Assembly (NCBI GenBank): GCA_017521565.1
Contig: JAFXCE010000011.1
Location: 62,001-126,000, forward strand
DNA: 64,000 bases
Reading direction: 5' to 3'
From: Clostridia bacterium
GTDB taxonomy: Bacteria; Bacillota; Clostridia; Christensenellales; Aristaeellaceae
Below, piece after piece: positions 8,102 to 16,458 of this stretch. The notes under the pieces were generated by a model. That model worked only from the letters and a program-made list of their open reading frames with translations. It did not search any database and had not been told where the DNA came from. The stretch's first letter is position 1; every line of letters begins with the position of its first letter. The translations under genes and the position numbers were made by a program.

Positions 8102-8662
8102 ATGCCCAAGTCGTTTGTCTGCCGCCTGCTGATTGCCGCCCCGCAGGGCGTTGCATCCAAGCTTGAAGGTATCCTCGCCGGAGCTCAGATTGTGCCGGAC
8201 GTGGTCTGCCATAGCGCAGGGGATGCGATTGCCGCAATTGCGGGGGAGGAAGCGCTGCTGCTGACAACATGGAAGCTTGATGACATGACCGGGGGCGAGC
8301 TGGCCGAGCGGGCTGGGGATTCGGTCGATGTGCTGATGATTGTGCCGCACGACTTCGACGGCGAGCCGGGCGGGAATGTTCTGCTGCTGCGCAACCCGCT
8401 CAGCCCGGATGCGCTGATTCAGGCCGTGAAGACGATGATGTTCTGCTGCGCGCGCGAGCATGACCTGCGCGTCAAGGCGCTCAAGCTCTCGCGGATGCTG
8501 GAGGAGCGCAAGGTGATCGAGCGCGCGAAGGGCAAGCTGATGGATGCGCTGGGCATCAAGGAATCTGAGGCGCATTACCGGATGCAGAAAAAGAGCATGG
8601 ATACCGGACGGCGCATTGTTGACATCGCGCAGGAGATTCTTGCTGCGGAAGAAATTGAATAA
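8102..8662 (+). CDS. ANTAR domain response-regulator-like protein
   Basis: Probable RNA-binding transcription antiterminator. Residues about 1-120 resemble a degenerate receiver domain (hydrophobic strands, no clear phospho-acceptor Asp/Lys set). Residues about 130-180 form an ANTAR helical bundle (ERKVIERAKGKLMD..GI.ESEAHYRMQKKSMD..R.IVDIAQEIL). The ATG at 8102 is chosen because GGAG lies 8 bases upstream; an in-frame GTG at 8093 overlaps that site. It is monocistronic, with its own promoter and terminator and no histidine kinase next to it. Target RNAs usually carry twin hexaloop hairpins; I did not find one in this window. Confidence 0.88.
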   Translation: MPKSFVCRLLIAAPQGVASKLEGILAGAQIVPDVVCHSAGDAIAAIAGEEALLLTTWKLDDMTGGELAERAGDSVDVLMIVPHDFDGEPGGNVLLLRNPLSPDALIQAVKTMMFCCAREHDLRVKALKLSRMLEERKVIERAKGKLMDALGIKESEAHYRMQKKSMDTGRRIVDIAQEILAAEEIE

Positions 8663-8676
8663 AGCTAAACAGACAC

Positions 8677-8722
8677 AGCCCCGCTTTCCCAAGGGCATTG
8701 GGACGCAAGCGGGGCTGATTTT
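8677..8722 (+). terminator. Intrinsic terminator of ANTAR gene
   Basis: Stem AGCCCCGCTT (8677-8686) with AAGCGGGGCT (8707-8716), perfect over 10 bp, followed by GATTTTA. Confidence 0.8.
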
Positions 8723-8746
8723 ATGCTATACTAAACAAACCGGCAT

Positions 8747-8835
8747 GCTGCCGGTGGCATCACCGACAAACTGCTGTAAACCTTGCTGCTTTGCAGCCGA
8801 GCCCAATGTTTTGCTCAAAGATTTACATAACAAAA
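8747..8835. repeat. 89-bp structured interspersed repeat, copy 2
   Basis: Second copy of the element at 5060-5148, between the ANTAR terminator and the acetyltransferase start. The stem near the left end is conserved with changed bases (CGGTG with CACCG here). The long-range stem keeps pairing only if read on the minus strand (TGTAAATC with GGTTTACA, one G-U pair). A GCTGC-TTT-GCAGC hairpin sits in the middle. Confidence 0.7.
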
Positions 8836-8846
8836 GGGGTGAAAGG

Positions 8847-9470
8847 ATGAAGCTGAAAAAGCGCGTGCAGCTTAAAGGCGGAGAGGAGATCCTGCTGCGC
8901 AGCCTCTGCGCGGCGGATGCGGGGGAGGCGCTGGCTTTGTGCCGCAGGACGGCAGGTGAGACGATGTTCATGAGCCGATATGCGGACGAATGGACGATGA
9001 CGCCGGAAGAAGAGATGCAGTATATCGCCAAAATGGAATGCAATCCCAAGGCGCTGATGCTCGGCGCATTCGTTTCGGGCAGACTGGCGGGAATCGCCAG
9101 CTTTGTGCCGCCTTCCCCCGTGGACAGGGCGCGTCACCGCGCGACGCTGGGCATCTGCATCCTCAAGGCGCACTGGGGAAGGGGAATCGGCACGGCAATG
9201 CTTGAGGCGCTGATGGACGCGGCGATGGAGACGCCGCTTGAGCAGCTGGAACTGGAGGTTGTCAGCGCCAATGAGCGCGCCATCCGGCTGTATGAGCGTA
9301 TGGGCTTTGTGGAATTCGCGCGGCATCCGCGCAGGCTCAAATACCGGGACGGATATTATGCGGATATGGTGCTGATGATGCTTGATTTGCAGAGGTACAG
9401 ATGGAAAGCGGCGCAGAAACAGGCGGATAGAAAAGACATGCGGAAGGATGAAGGTAAAGCAGCGCTTTGA
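8847..9470 (+). CDS. GNAT family N-acetyltransferase
   Basis: Transfers an acetyl group from acetyl-CoA to an amine; substrate unknown. 207 residues. The acetyl-CoA-binding motif A is HWGRGIGTAMLEALMDAA (R-G-x-G at about residues 110-116), followed by LELEVVSANERAIRLYERMGF, the usual motif B with the Asn and Tyr. The first 25 residues (MKLKKRVQLKGGEEILLR) form the entry strand. The start at 8847 is chosen for AAAGG directly upstream and because the frame further upstream lies in the 89-bp repeat. The C-terminal 25 residues are basic and not family-typical. Resembles RimI/RimL-like acetyltransferases, but no substrate can be inferred. Confidence 0.9.
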   Translation: MKLKKRVQLKGGEEILLRSLCAADAGEALALCRRTAGETMFMSRYADEWTMTPEEEMQYIAKMECNPKALMLGAFVSGRLAGIASFVPPSPVDRARHRATLGICILKAHWGRGIGTAMLEALMDAAMETPLEQLELEVVSANERAIRLYERMGFVEFARHPRRLKYRDGYYADMVLMMLDLQRYRWKAAQKQADRKDMRKDEGKAAL

Positions 9471-9520
9471 CGAAAGCAGGATGGAGTTTAGGCCGCTTGG
9501 CCTGCTGAAACGACATATGG

Positions 9521-9557
9521 ACAAGGCTGCCGGACACGCATGTGCCGACAGCCTTGT
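9521..9557. terminator. Inverted repeat, possible terminator
   Basis: ACAAGGCTG (9521-9529) pairs perfectly with CAGCCTTGT (9549-9557), between the convergent acetyltransferase and rarA genes. Neither strand has a good T-run, so termination is uncertain. Confidence 0.5.
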
Positions 9558-9560
9558 GCT

Positions 9561-10874
9561 TTACGGGTCGATGATGCCGCGCGTTTTTCTTCGCTCGCGC
9601 AGCTTGGCTTCCTGCCCCTGGTCGGAGGGGATATAGTAGCGTCTGCCCCTGACCTCGGGCGGCATGTATTCCTGCGCAACCCAGTGGCCGGGATAGTCGT
9701 GCGGATACTTATACTGTGCGCCCTTGGCGCCGATGCGCTCGTTGCCGCTGTAGTGCGTATCCCGCAGATAGGCGGGCACGGGGCCAAAGCCGCCGGCCTC
9801 GGCGTCGGCGACGGATTGCTCCAGCGCCATGACGACGGAATTTGATTTCGGGCTTTCGCATACGGCGATGATCGCCTGAGAGAGAGAAAGGCGCGCCTCG
9901 GGCAGGCCGACCATCTCCAGCGCCTGCGCCGCGGCGACAGCCTGCAGCATGGCGGTCGGGTTGGCGAGCCCTACGTCCTCGCTGGCGTGCGCGATGATGC
10001 GCCGCGCAATCAGCCGGGGATCCACGCCGGCATACAAAAGCCGCGCAAACCACGCCAGCGCAGCGTCGGCGTCGCTGCCGCGCAGGCTTTTGCAGAATGC
10101 GGAGAGCATGTCATAATAGAGCGACTCGTCGCAGCGGATGACGGGCTTCTGGATGGATTCCTCTGCAACGGCAAGGGTCACGCGGATCACGCCGTCCTCA
10201 CCGGGGTCGGTGGTCAGCACGGCGAGCTCCAGCGCGCCCAGTGCCGAGCGGACGTCGCCGCCCGCAATCCGCGCGATGTGCTGCGCGGCGTCGTCGTCGA
10301 GAGCAACCTGCTGCGCGCCGAAGCCGCGCGCTGTGTCGCTGAGCGCGCGGCGCATGGCGGTGAGCACATCGGCTTCCTGAAGCGGCTCAAACTGGAAGAT
10401 GCGGCACCGGGAGACAATCGCCGGGGTCATGGAGATGAGCGGGTTTTCCGTCGTGGAGCCGATAAAGCGCACCACGCCGCGCTCGATGGCGGGCAGAATG
10501 GAATCGCTCTGTGATTTGCTCCAGCGGTGACACTCGTCAAGCAGCAGATACGTCGCCTGCCCATAGAGCGAGCGGCGGTCCTGCGCCTCCTTGATGACCT
10601 TGCGCACATCGGCCACGCCGCTGGTGACGGCGTTGAGCTGGACAAACGCGGAGTGCGTCGTATTTGCGATGATGGAAGCCAGCGTTGTCTTGCCGCAGCC
10701 GGGCGGGCCGTAAAAGATGGAAGAGGTCATGCGGTCAGCCTCGATGGCGCGGCGCAGCAGCCGGCCTGGGCCGACGATATGGCTCTGCCCGATGAATTCG
10801 TCAAGCGTGCGCGGGCGCATGCGGTCGGCGAGGGGGCTGAGCGCGGCTTCCTGATGGGAAAACAGATCCTGCAT
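9561..10874 (-). CDS. rarA: Replication-associated recombination protein A (AAA+ ATPase)
   Basis: Clamp-loader-like ATPase (RarA/MgsA/WRNIP1 family) acting at stalled replication forks. 437 residues, normal length. Walker A is GPPGCGKT (56-63), Walker B is LLLDECHR (110-117), and sensor 1 is in GSTTENP. The C-terminal half has the family-specific tetramerisation region ending in KYPHDYP..HW..Q.YMP....RRYY.P. The N-terminus QDLFSH...PLADRMRPRTLDEFIGQ is diagnostic. The start at 10874 has GGAGG 8 bases upstream. Monocistronic, divergent from the ileS leader. Confidence 0.96.
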   Translation of the reverse strand: MQDLFSHQEAALSPLADRMRPRTLDEFIGQSHIVGPGRLLRRAIEADRMTSSIFYGPPGCGKTTLASIIANTTHSAFVQLNAVTSGVADVRKVIKEAQDRRSLYGQATYLLLDECHRWSKSQSDSILPAIERGVVRFIGSTTENPLISMTPAIVSRCRIFQFEPLQEADVLTAMRRALSDTARGFGAQQVALDDDAAQHIARIAGGDVRSALGALELAVLTTDPGEDGVIRVTLAVAEESIQKPVIRCDESLYYDMLSAFCKSLRGSDADAALAWFARLLYAGVDPRLIARRIIAHASEDVGLANPTAMLQAVAAAQALEMVGLPEARLSLSQAIIAVCESPKSNSVVMALEQSVADAEAGGFGPVPAYLRDTHYSGNERIGAKGAQYKYPHDYPGHWVAQEYMPPEVRGRRYYIPSDQGQEAKLRERRKTRGIIDP

Positions 10875-11014
10875 GGGATGACCTCCGTGGTGCTTGGTGA
10901 TGCCTCTATTATATCGCTGCGGGGGAGAAAAGACAAGCGAAGCGGGCGGACAGTCCGGCAGCAAATCCTGCTTTGCGCTGCTGCCGTCAAACCTGACAAA
11001 TTTTGAAATAACCC

Positions 11015-11043
11015 TTTACAAATCGGAAAAAAGCGGGTATCAT
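11015..11043 (+). promoter_or_regulatory. Sigma-A promoter of the T-box/ileS unit
   Basis: TTTACA (11015-11020), 17-bp spacer, TATCAT (11038-11043). It places the transcript start just before the T-box leader. Confidence 0.75.
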
Positions 11044-11049
11044 ATTCTC

Positions 11050-11304
11050 CGTATATTGCAAAACGCGAATGAGATGGGACGCTGCCGCGACGAGCGCAAA
11101 GAGAGCCGGAGGATGGTGCAATTCCGGACGGGAAGCGCGGCAAGGGATCACCTGTCCAGCGGCCCTGCTGAATGAAGTAGGCGGGGACGGATCGGCCACG
11201 TTACGGCTTAATGAAGTGCGCACCGCTATGCCCTGCGGCATGCCGGCGCGAATATGGGTGGTACCGCGAGCAGCCTCGTCCCATGTGGACAAGGCTGCTT
11301 TTAT
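11050..11304 (+). ncRNA. T-box riboswitch (isoleucine)
   Basis: Leader that senses uncharged tRNA-Ile and controls ileS by antitermination. Visible parts are the stem I distal consensus AAAGAGAGCCGG..GATGGTG (about 11098-11118); a specifier loop with AUC (Ile) at 11147-11149 followed by a purine, closed by GGAC/GTCC; the T-box TGGGTGGTACCGCG (11255-11268), whose TGGT can pair with the tRNA acceptor end; and the terminator GCAGCCTCGTCC (11270-11281) with GGACAAGGCTGC (11287-11298) followed by TTTT. The antiterminator would use the T-box bases. All elements are in canonical order. Confidence 0.95.
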
Positions 11305-11330
11305 ATTATACCGAAAGTGAGGAACTCACG

Positions 11331-14300
11331 ATGTATCAGAAGGTTTCGACCGATATGAACTTCGTCGCGCGCGAGGAAGAGATTGTCAAGTTCTGGCGCG
11401 AAAACGAAGTGTTCAAAAAGACTGTTGAGCTGCGCAAGGGCGCTCCGGCGTTCACGTTCTTTGACGGCCCGCCCACGGCCAACGGCAAGCCGCACATCGG
11501 CCACGTGGAAACCCGCGCCATCAAGGACATCATCCCGCGCTACCGCACGATGAAGGGCTTCGACGTGCTGCGCAAGGCCGGCTGGGATACCCATGGTCTG
11601 CCGGTTGAGCTGGAGGTCGAGAAGCTGCTGGGCCTTGACGGCAAGCCGCAGATCGAGAAGTACGGCATCGAGCCGTTCATCAAGGAATGCAAGAAGTCCG
11701 TCTGGAAGTATAAGACCGAGTGGGAAGAGATGTCCGAGCGCGTCGGCTTCTGGGCGGACATGGAAGATCCGTATGTTACCTACGAGGACAATTACATCGA
11801 GTCCGAGTGGTGGTCCCTCAAGGAGATCCACAAGAAGGGCCTTTTGTACCTTGGCCACAAGATCGCGCCGTACTGCCCGCGCTGCGGCACCGCGCTGTCC
11901 TCTCACGAGGTCGCGCAGGGCTACAAGAACGTGAAGGAGACCTCTGCGTTCGTGCGCTTTGCCGTCAAGGGCGAGGAAAACACCTTCTTCCTCGCGTGGA
12001 CGACCACCCCGTGGACGCTGCCGTCCAACCTCGCGCTGTGCGTGAACCCGCGCGATATCTACGCCAAGTTCCACGTGGATGGCCAGACGATCATCATGGC
12101 CAAGGCGCTGATTGACGCCTGCTATCCGGACAAGGAGATCGAGATCGTTGCCGAAATGCCGGGCCGTGAGCTGTGCGGCATGGAGTACGAGCCGCTGTTC
12201 GACTTCGCCGTCGGCAAGCTCGATAAGAAGGCCTGGTTCGTCGTCGCGGATGATTATGTCACCATGAGCGACGGTACCGGTATCGTTCATATCGCGCCGG
12301 CGTTCGGTGAGGACGATAACCGCGTCTGCCAGGCGAACGATGTGCCGTTCATCAATCTGGTCGATACCCAGGGCTGCATGACCGAGGATACCAAGTGGCC
12401 GGGCGTGTTCGTCAAGGATGCCGATAAGCTGATTCTGGATGATCTGAAGGAGCGCGGTCTGCTGTTCGCCGCCGTGCCGTTTGCCCATGATTATCCGTTC
12501 TGCTGGCGCTGCGACAATCCGCTGCTGTACTATCCGCGCCCGACCTGGTATATCAAGATGACCGCCGTTCGCGATCAGCTGATCAAGAACAACCGCGCCG
12601 TCAACTGGATGCCGGATAACATCAAGGAAGGCCGCATGGGCATGTGGCTGGAGGGCGTGCATGACTGGGGCCTCTCCCGTGAGCGCTACTGGGGCACCCC
12701 GCTGCCGGTCTGGACCTGTGACTGTGGTCATATCCACGTCATCGGCAGCCGCGAAGAGCTCGTGAAGCTCGGCCACAATGTGGACCCGAACATCGAGCTG
12801 CACCGTCCGTACATCGACGACGTCGTCATTACCTGTGAAAAGTGCGGCAAGGACATGCACCGCGTCAAGGACGTCATCGACTGCTGGTATGATTCCGGCT
12901 CCATGCCGTTCGCGCAGTGGCATTATCCCTTCGAGAACAAGGAGCAGTTTGAGCGCCGCTTCCCGGCGAACTTCATCTCCGAGGCGATTGACCAGACCCG
13001 CGGCTGGTTCTATACGCTGCTGGCGATTTCCACCTGCCTGTTTGACACCAACCCGTTTGAAAACTGCGTGGTTATGGGTCACGTGCAGGACAAGGAAGGC
13101 CGCAAGATGTCCAAGCACATCGGCAACGTCGTCAATCCGTGGGATGTGCTCAACGCGCAGGGCGCCGATGCCGTCCGCTGGTTCTTCTATAACAACGCTG
13201 CGCCGTGGCTGCCCAAGCGCTTCCACGCCAAGGCGATCGAGGAAAGCCAGCGCAAGTACATGGGTACCCTGTGGAACACCTATGCGTTCTTCATCCTGTA
13301 TGCCGAAATCGATCAGTTCGATCCGAAGGCCCATCCGCTTGACAAGGTGGAGCTTAGCCTGATGGACAAGTGGGCGCTCTCCCGCCTGAATACGCTCGTC
13401 AAGAACGTGGATGCGCACCTGGAGAACTACCGCATCACCGAAGCCTCCCGCGAGATGGTCGAGTTTGTGGACGATCTGTCCAACTGGTACGTCCGCCGCA
13501 GCCGTGAGCGCTTCTGGGGCAAGGGCATGGCAGGCGACAAGGAAGCCGCGTTTGCCACGCTGTATCATATCCTTGAGACCATGGCCCGCCTGACTGCGCC
13601 GTTCACGCCGTTCATGGCGGAGAACATGTACCGCAACCTCGTCTGCTCCGTCAATCCGGACGCTGCGATCTCCGTCCATCTGACCGACTTCCCGGCCTGC
13701 GACGAGAGCATGATCGATCCGGAGCTGGAGGAGAACATGAAGGCGCTGCTGGGCGTCGTCATTCAGGGACGCGCAGCCCGCGCGGAGTCCGGCATGAAGG
13801 TCCGCCAGCCGCTCAAGAAGATGATCGTCTCCGGCGTTACGCTGCCGCAGGATCTGTGCGCGCTGGCTGCCGACGAGCTCAACGTCAAGAATGTCGAGTT
13901 CACCGACGACACCACCGCGTTCATGACCTATCAGCTCAAGCCGCAGATGCGCACGCTGGGCAAGAAGTACGGCAAGCTGCTGGGGGCCATCGGTCAGAAG
14001 CTGACCACGCTCGACGGCAACGAGGTCGTGAAGAACTTCGAGGCCGGCAACCAGCTGACCTTCGAACTGGACGGCACCGAGGTTGTTCTTGAAAAGGACG
14101 ACGTGCTCACCAGCCCGATGAAGAAGCCGGGCTATGTGGTTGCGACTGACCGCGACGTGACCGTTGCGCTGGATACCAACCTTGACGATGCGCTGATCGC
14201 CGAGGGCTTTGCCCGCGAGGTCGTCTCCAAGCTGCAGACCATGCGCAAGGAAGCCGGCTTTGAGGTGACCGACCGCATCCTTGTCACGGTCAAGACCGAC

Positions 14301-14459
14301 GACGAGAAGCTCGCTGCGATCGTGAATGCGAACGTGGAGAGCATCAAGGCGGGCGTGCTCGCGCTGGAGGTTGTCCTCGCGGACGCCGCCGAAGGCGCTT
14401 ATGTGAAGGACTGGAGCATCAACGGCGTTGCTGCGACCCTGTCTGTCCGCAAGGCGTAA
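11331..14459 (+). CDS. ileS: Isoleucyl-tRNA synthetase, long (IleS2-like) form
   Basis: Charges tRNA-Ile in the cytoplasm. 1042 residues, longer than the roughly 920-residue IleS1 type, with HIGH at 55-58 (GKPHIGH) and KMSKH at 592-596 instead of the IleS1 KMSKS. The CP1 editing domain lies in between (TTPWTLPSNLAL, then GTGIVHIAPAFGEDD). The C-terminal domain lacks the terminal zinc finger of IleS1. These traits fit the eukaryote-like IleS2 branch, in which natural mupirocin tolerance is common (family knowledge, not shown here). The start at 11331 follows GAGG and matches the family; it is under T-box control. Confidence 0.96.
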   Translation: MYQKVSTDMNFVAREEEIVKFWRENEVFKKTVELRKGAPAFTFFDGPPTANGKPHIGHVETRAIKDIIPRYRTMKGFDVLRKAGWDTHGLPVELEVEKLLGLDGKPQIEKYGIEPFIKECKKSVWKYKTEWEEMSERVGFWADMEDPYVTYEDNYIESEWWSLKEIHKKGLLYLGHKIAPYCPRCGTALSSHEVAQGYKNVKETSAFVRFAVKGEENTFFLAWTTTPWTLPSNLALCVNPRDIYAKFHVDGQTIIMAKALIDACYPDKEIEIVAEMPGRELCGMEYEPLFDFAVGKLDKKAWFVVADDYVTMSDGTGIVHIAPAFGEDDNRVCQANDVPFINLVDTQGCMTEDTKWPGVFVKDADKLILDDLKERGLLFAAVPFAHDYPFCWRCDNPLLYYPRPTWYIKMTAVRDQLIKNNRAVNWMPDNIKEGRMGMWLEGVHDWGLSRERYWGTPLPVWTCDCGHIHVIGSREELVKLGHNVDPNIELHRPYIDDVVITCEKCGKDMHRVKDVIDCWYDSGSMPFAQWHYPFENKEQFERRFPANFISEAIDQTRGWFYTLLAISTCLFDTNPFENCVVMGHVQDKEGRKMSKHIGNVVNPWDVLNAQGADAVRWFFYNNAAPWLPKRFHAKAIEESQRKYMGTLWNTYAFFILYAEIDQFDPKAHPLDKVELSLMDKWALSRLNTLVKNVDAHLENYRITEASREMVEFVDDLSNWYVRRSRERFWGKGMAGDKEAAFATLYHILETMARLTAPFTPFMAENMYRNLVCSVNPDAAISVHLTDFPACDESMIDPELEENMKALLGVVIQGRAARAESGMKVRQPLKKMIVSGVTLPQDLCALAADELNVKNVEFTDDTTAFMTYQLKPQMRTLGKKYGKLLGAIGQKLTTLDGNEVVKNFEAGNQLTFELDGTEVVLEKDDVLTSPMKKPGYVVATDRDVTVALDTNLDDALIAEGFAREVVSKLQTMRKEAGFEVTDRILVTVKTDDEKLAAIVNANVESIKAGVLALEVVLADAAEGAYVKDWSINGVAATLSVRKA

Positions 14460-14481
14460 ATCTTAGCATTCAATAGACTTT

Positions 14482-14545
14482 TTGCGCCCGAAGGGGTGCC
14501 GGGGCGACCCAAAGCCCCCGGCGCCCGGGCGCAATTCTTTGATTT
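14482..14545 (+). terminator. Long GC-rich hairpin after ileS
   Basis: Outer arms TTGCGCCCG (14482-14490) and CGGGCGCAA (14526-14534), inner arms GGGTGCCGGGG and CCCCCGGCGCCC, followed by TTCTTTGATTT. Probable ileS terminator. The unusual stem length (about 20 bp) would also suit a mobile palindrome. Confidence 0.7.
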
Positions 14546-14554
14546 AAAGCAGAT

Positions 14555-15859
14555 ATGAAAAAAATAGTGATTGCTGGCGCAGGCGCGTACCATTTCGCTC
14601 CTGCGATTTTCGAGGATCTCTTTGTGCGCTACCGCATGCCGGTCGAGGTCTGGATGGTGGACGCCGATCTGGATATGGCGGAGCTTTCCGCCCGCGGCGC
14701 GCAGGCTCTGGCGCGCGGCTTTGGCTGCGAGGCCCGGTTTTACTATACGACGCAGCTGAAGAAGTGTATTTTTTCCGCGGATGCGGTTATCTTCTGTGCG
14801 GATTTCCTCGATGAAGAAGCGTGGAATCAGGATCTCAAGGCGCTGGAAGAGGTGGGCCTTTATAAGCAGGCGCGCCTGCGCGGTGGTATCGGCGGCGCGA
14901 TGCAGACGATGCGCGTGCTGGATTTCATCACCGATCTGGCGACGCAGATGGCCGAGGAATGCCCGGACGCGCCGCTGATCATCTGCGACAGCGGCTTCGG
15001 CGGCGTGCAGCTCGCGCGTGCGTGCGAATGTGCGCAGCGCTTCTGCGGCGTCCGTACGCTGGGCATTTCCGGCGTGACGGAGCAGACGAGAAAGCGCCTT
15101 GCGCTGTATCTGAACATCAAGGAAGAAGAGCTGGACATCACCTGCGCGGGTCTGAATAACTTCTCCTGGGTCACGCGCCTTTGCGATAAGCAGGGGCATG
15201 ACCTGATGAAGCGCTGCAAGAAGGAAATGCAGGAGGATCCGCGCGAGGAGCTCTCTGCACAGTATATCGACTGGTACGATGCGATTCCGGCGGGCGCGCG
15301 CGTGATGCTCTACGAGCTGCTGGCCGATACGGAGAAGAGCCCGAAGAAGACGGTGCTGCTTTCAGGCATCGGCCTTGCGGACTATGAGCTGCGCAAGCGC
15401 AATCTGGCGATGCTCTCTGTCCATGGTCCGCTCTCGCCCAAGGGGCTTGAGGCATGGAGTCAGATCCGCCAAAGCGGCCTTTCCTCTGCGCGCCCGATCG
15501 AGGTGCTGCGCGCGCTCTGGGGCGAGGAAGACTGCCATGTGGACAACCTCAGCATGCCGTGCGACGGCGCTGTGGAAGGCGTGGCGCCGGGCAGGTTTGT
15601 GGAGTGTCCTGCCGTAATTACCCGGGACGGCGTGCGCGGCGAGTATACGGAATTGCCGGTGGAGCTGCATGATCTGATGGGCCAGCTGAGCCTTGTGAAC
15701 ATGCTCTATGCCGAGGCGGCGAGCACGGGCAGCCGCGCTGCGCTGCGCGAGGCGATGGAGATCGATCCTGCGCTGATGGGCATTGATTTGCTCTATACAG
15801 AAGGCGTGCTTTCTGATATGATGGAGGCACAGAAGGAAAAACTGAAGAGGTTCTTTTAA
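14555..15859 (+). CDS. GH4-family-like protein lacking metal ligands
   Basis: 434-residue protein with the fold signature of glycoside hydrolase family 4 (NAD- and Mn-dependent 6-phospho-glycosidases/alpha-galactosidases): a Rossmann start KKIVIAGAGAYHF, the acidic VDADLD loop, RGGIGGAMQTMR in place of the GGxxRxxR region, and AGLNNFSWV in place of AGLNHxxW. The active-site residues differ: Ser172 replaces the metal-binding Cys (GLCH becomes GISG), Asn202 replaces the metal-binding His, and DS145-146 replaces the conserved NP. Normal GH4 chemistry is therefore unlikely; it may be a diverged oxidoreductase, isomerase or binding protein. No PTS or sugar transporter is adjacent. The ribosome-binding site is weak (AAAGCAG). 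Confidence 0.75.
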   Translation: MKKIVIAGAGAYHFAPAIFEDLFVRYRMPVEVWMVDADLDMAELSARGAQALARGFGCEARFYYTTQLKKCIFSADAVIFCADFLDEEAWNQDLKALEEVGLYKQARLRGGIGGAMQTMRVLDFITDLATQMAEECPDAPLIICDSGFGGVQLARACECAQRFCGVRTLGISGVTEQTRKRLALYLNIKEEELDITCAGLNNFSWVTRLCDKQGHDLMKRCKKEMQEDPREELSAQYIDWYDAIPAGARVMLYELLADTEKSPKKTVLLSGIGLADYELRKRNLAMLSVHGPLSPKGLEAWSQIRQSGLSSARPIEVLRALWGEEDCHVDNLSMPCDGAVEGVAPGRFVECPAVITRDGVRGEYTELPVELHDLMGQLSLVNMLYAEAASTGSRAALREAMEIDPALMGIDLLYTEGVLSDMMEAQKEKLKRFF

Positions 15860-15878
15860 CGCCGTGAACGACGCCGAT

Positions 15879-15905
15879 GGGGAGGAGCAGAGCCCCTCCC
15901 CTACA
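15879..15905. repeat. REP-like palindrome upstream of RAYT
   Basis: GGGGAGG (15879-15885) and CCTCCCC (15895-15901) form an imperfect palindrome just before the transposase start. Twenty-six bases (15880-15905) are an exact reverse complement of 16036-16061 inside the gene. The right part also supplies the ribosome-binding site AGGGGA. Confidence 0.8.
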
Positions 15906-15915
15906 GGGGAACGGA

Positions 15916-16458
15916 ATGAACACGAATCATCGCAATCGAAAACCAACGCGTTTGAGAGGATTTGATTATTCGCAGAAGCGAGCGTATTTTGTGACGGTAT
16001 GCACGCAGGATCGCTGCCAAGTCCTTGCAGAGATTTGTAGGGGAGGGGCTCTGCTCCTCCCGATTGGGGAGATTGTAAATCGGGAGATTCATGATCTTTC
16101 GCAAAGATTTGATGTGTCTGTTGATCAATTTGTGATTATGCCGAATCATATCCATATGATTCTGGTTCTTCATGGAAAGGGCGAAGCAGATGCATTGACG
16201 GATATATTGTGTGCATTCAAATCCATAACGACTAAGGAAGCCAACCGGCTGGAACATCGCACAGGAAGGAAAATCTGGCAGCGATCTTTTTATGACCATA
16301 TTATCCGCGATGAAAAGGATTATCTGAAGATCTGGCAGTATATTGACGAGAACCCAAGAAAATGGGAACTGGATTGCTTTTATCGGGATATGGACCGGGA
16401 AGAAAACAACAACAAAGCATCTGAACAGAAAGAGGAATATCATGTTTATTGCAGATAA
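15916..16458 (+). CDS. REP-associated tyrosine transposase (RAYT, Y1_Tnp)
   Basis: Single-strand nuclease of the HUH/TnpA-REP family, thought to mobilise REP palindromes. 180 residues. The metal-binding motif is IMPNHIHMIL (HxH); the C-terminal helix region SFYDHIIRDEKDYLKIWQY..ENP carries the candidate catalytic Tyr. The N-terminal R.R.F.Y...YFVTVCT is diagnostic. Within the gene, residues encoded by 16036-16069 (CRGGALLLPIG) come from a REP-like palindrome in inverted orientation to the one upstream, so the protein carries an in-frame REP insertion before GEIVN. Its 3' end overlaps the next gene by 17 bases. AT-richer than its neighbours, which suggests transfer. Confidence 0.92.
   Translation: MNTNHRNRKPTRLRGFDYSQKRAYFVTVCTQDRCQVLAEICRGGALLLPIGEIVNREIHDLSQRFDVSVDQFVIMPNHIHMILVLHGKGEADALTDILCAFKSITTKEANRLEHRTGRKIWQRSFYDHIIRDEKDYLKIWQYIDENPRKWELDCFYRDMDREENNNKASEQKEEYHVYCR
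16036..16061. repeat. REP-like palindrome inside RAYT coding sequence
   Basis: Exact 26-base reverse complement of 15880-15905, read in frame as part of the transposase. The two copies make an inverted pair about 130 bases apart. Confidence 0.8.

Noticed and set aside
11301..13679. A 792-codon open frame antisense to ileS
   Set aside because: It lies wholly opposite a certain gene with C-ending codons, which suppress stops on the other strand. No ribosome-binding site or recognisable domain.
15879..16061. Insertion sequence with terminal inverted repeats
   Set aside because: The inverted copies do not bracket a transposase gene; one lies inside it. The REP/RAYT pattern explains it better.
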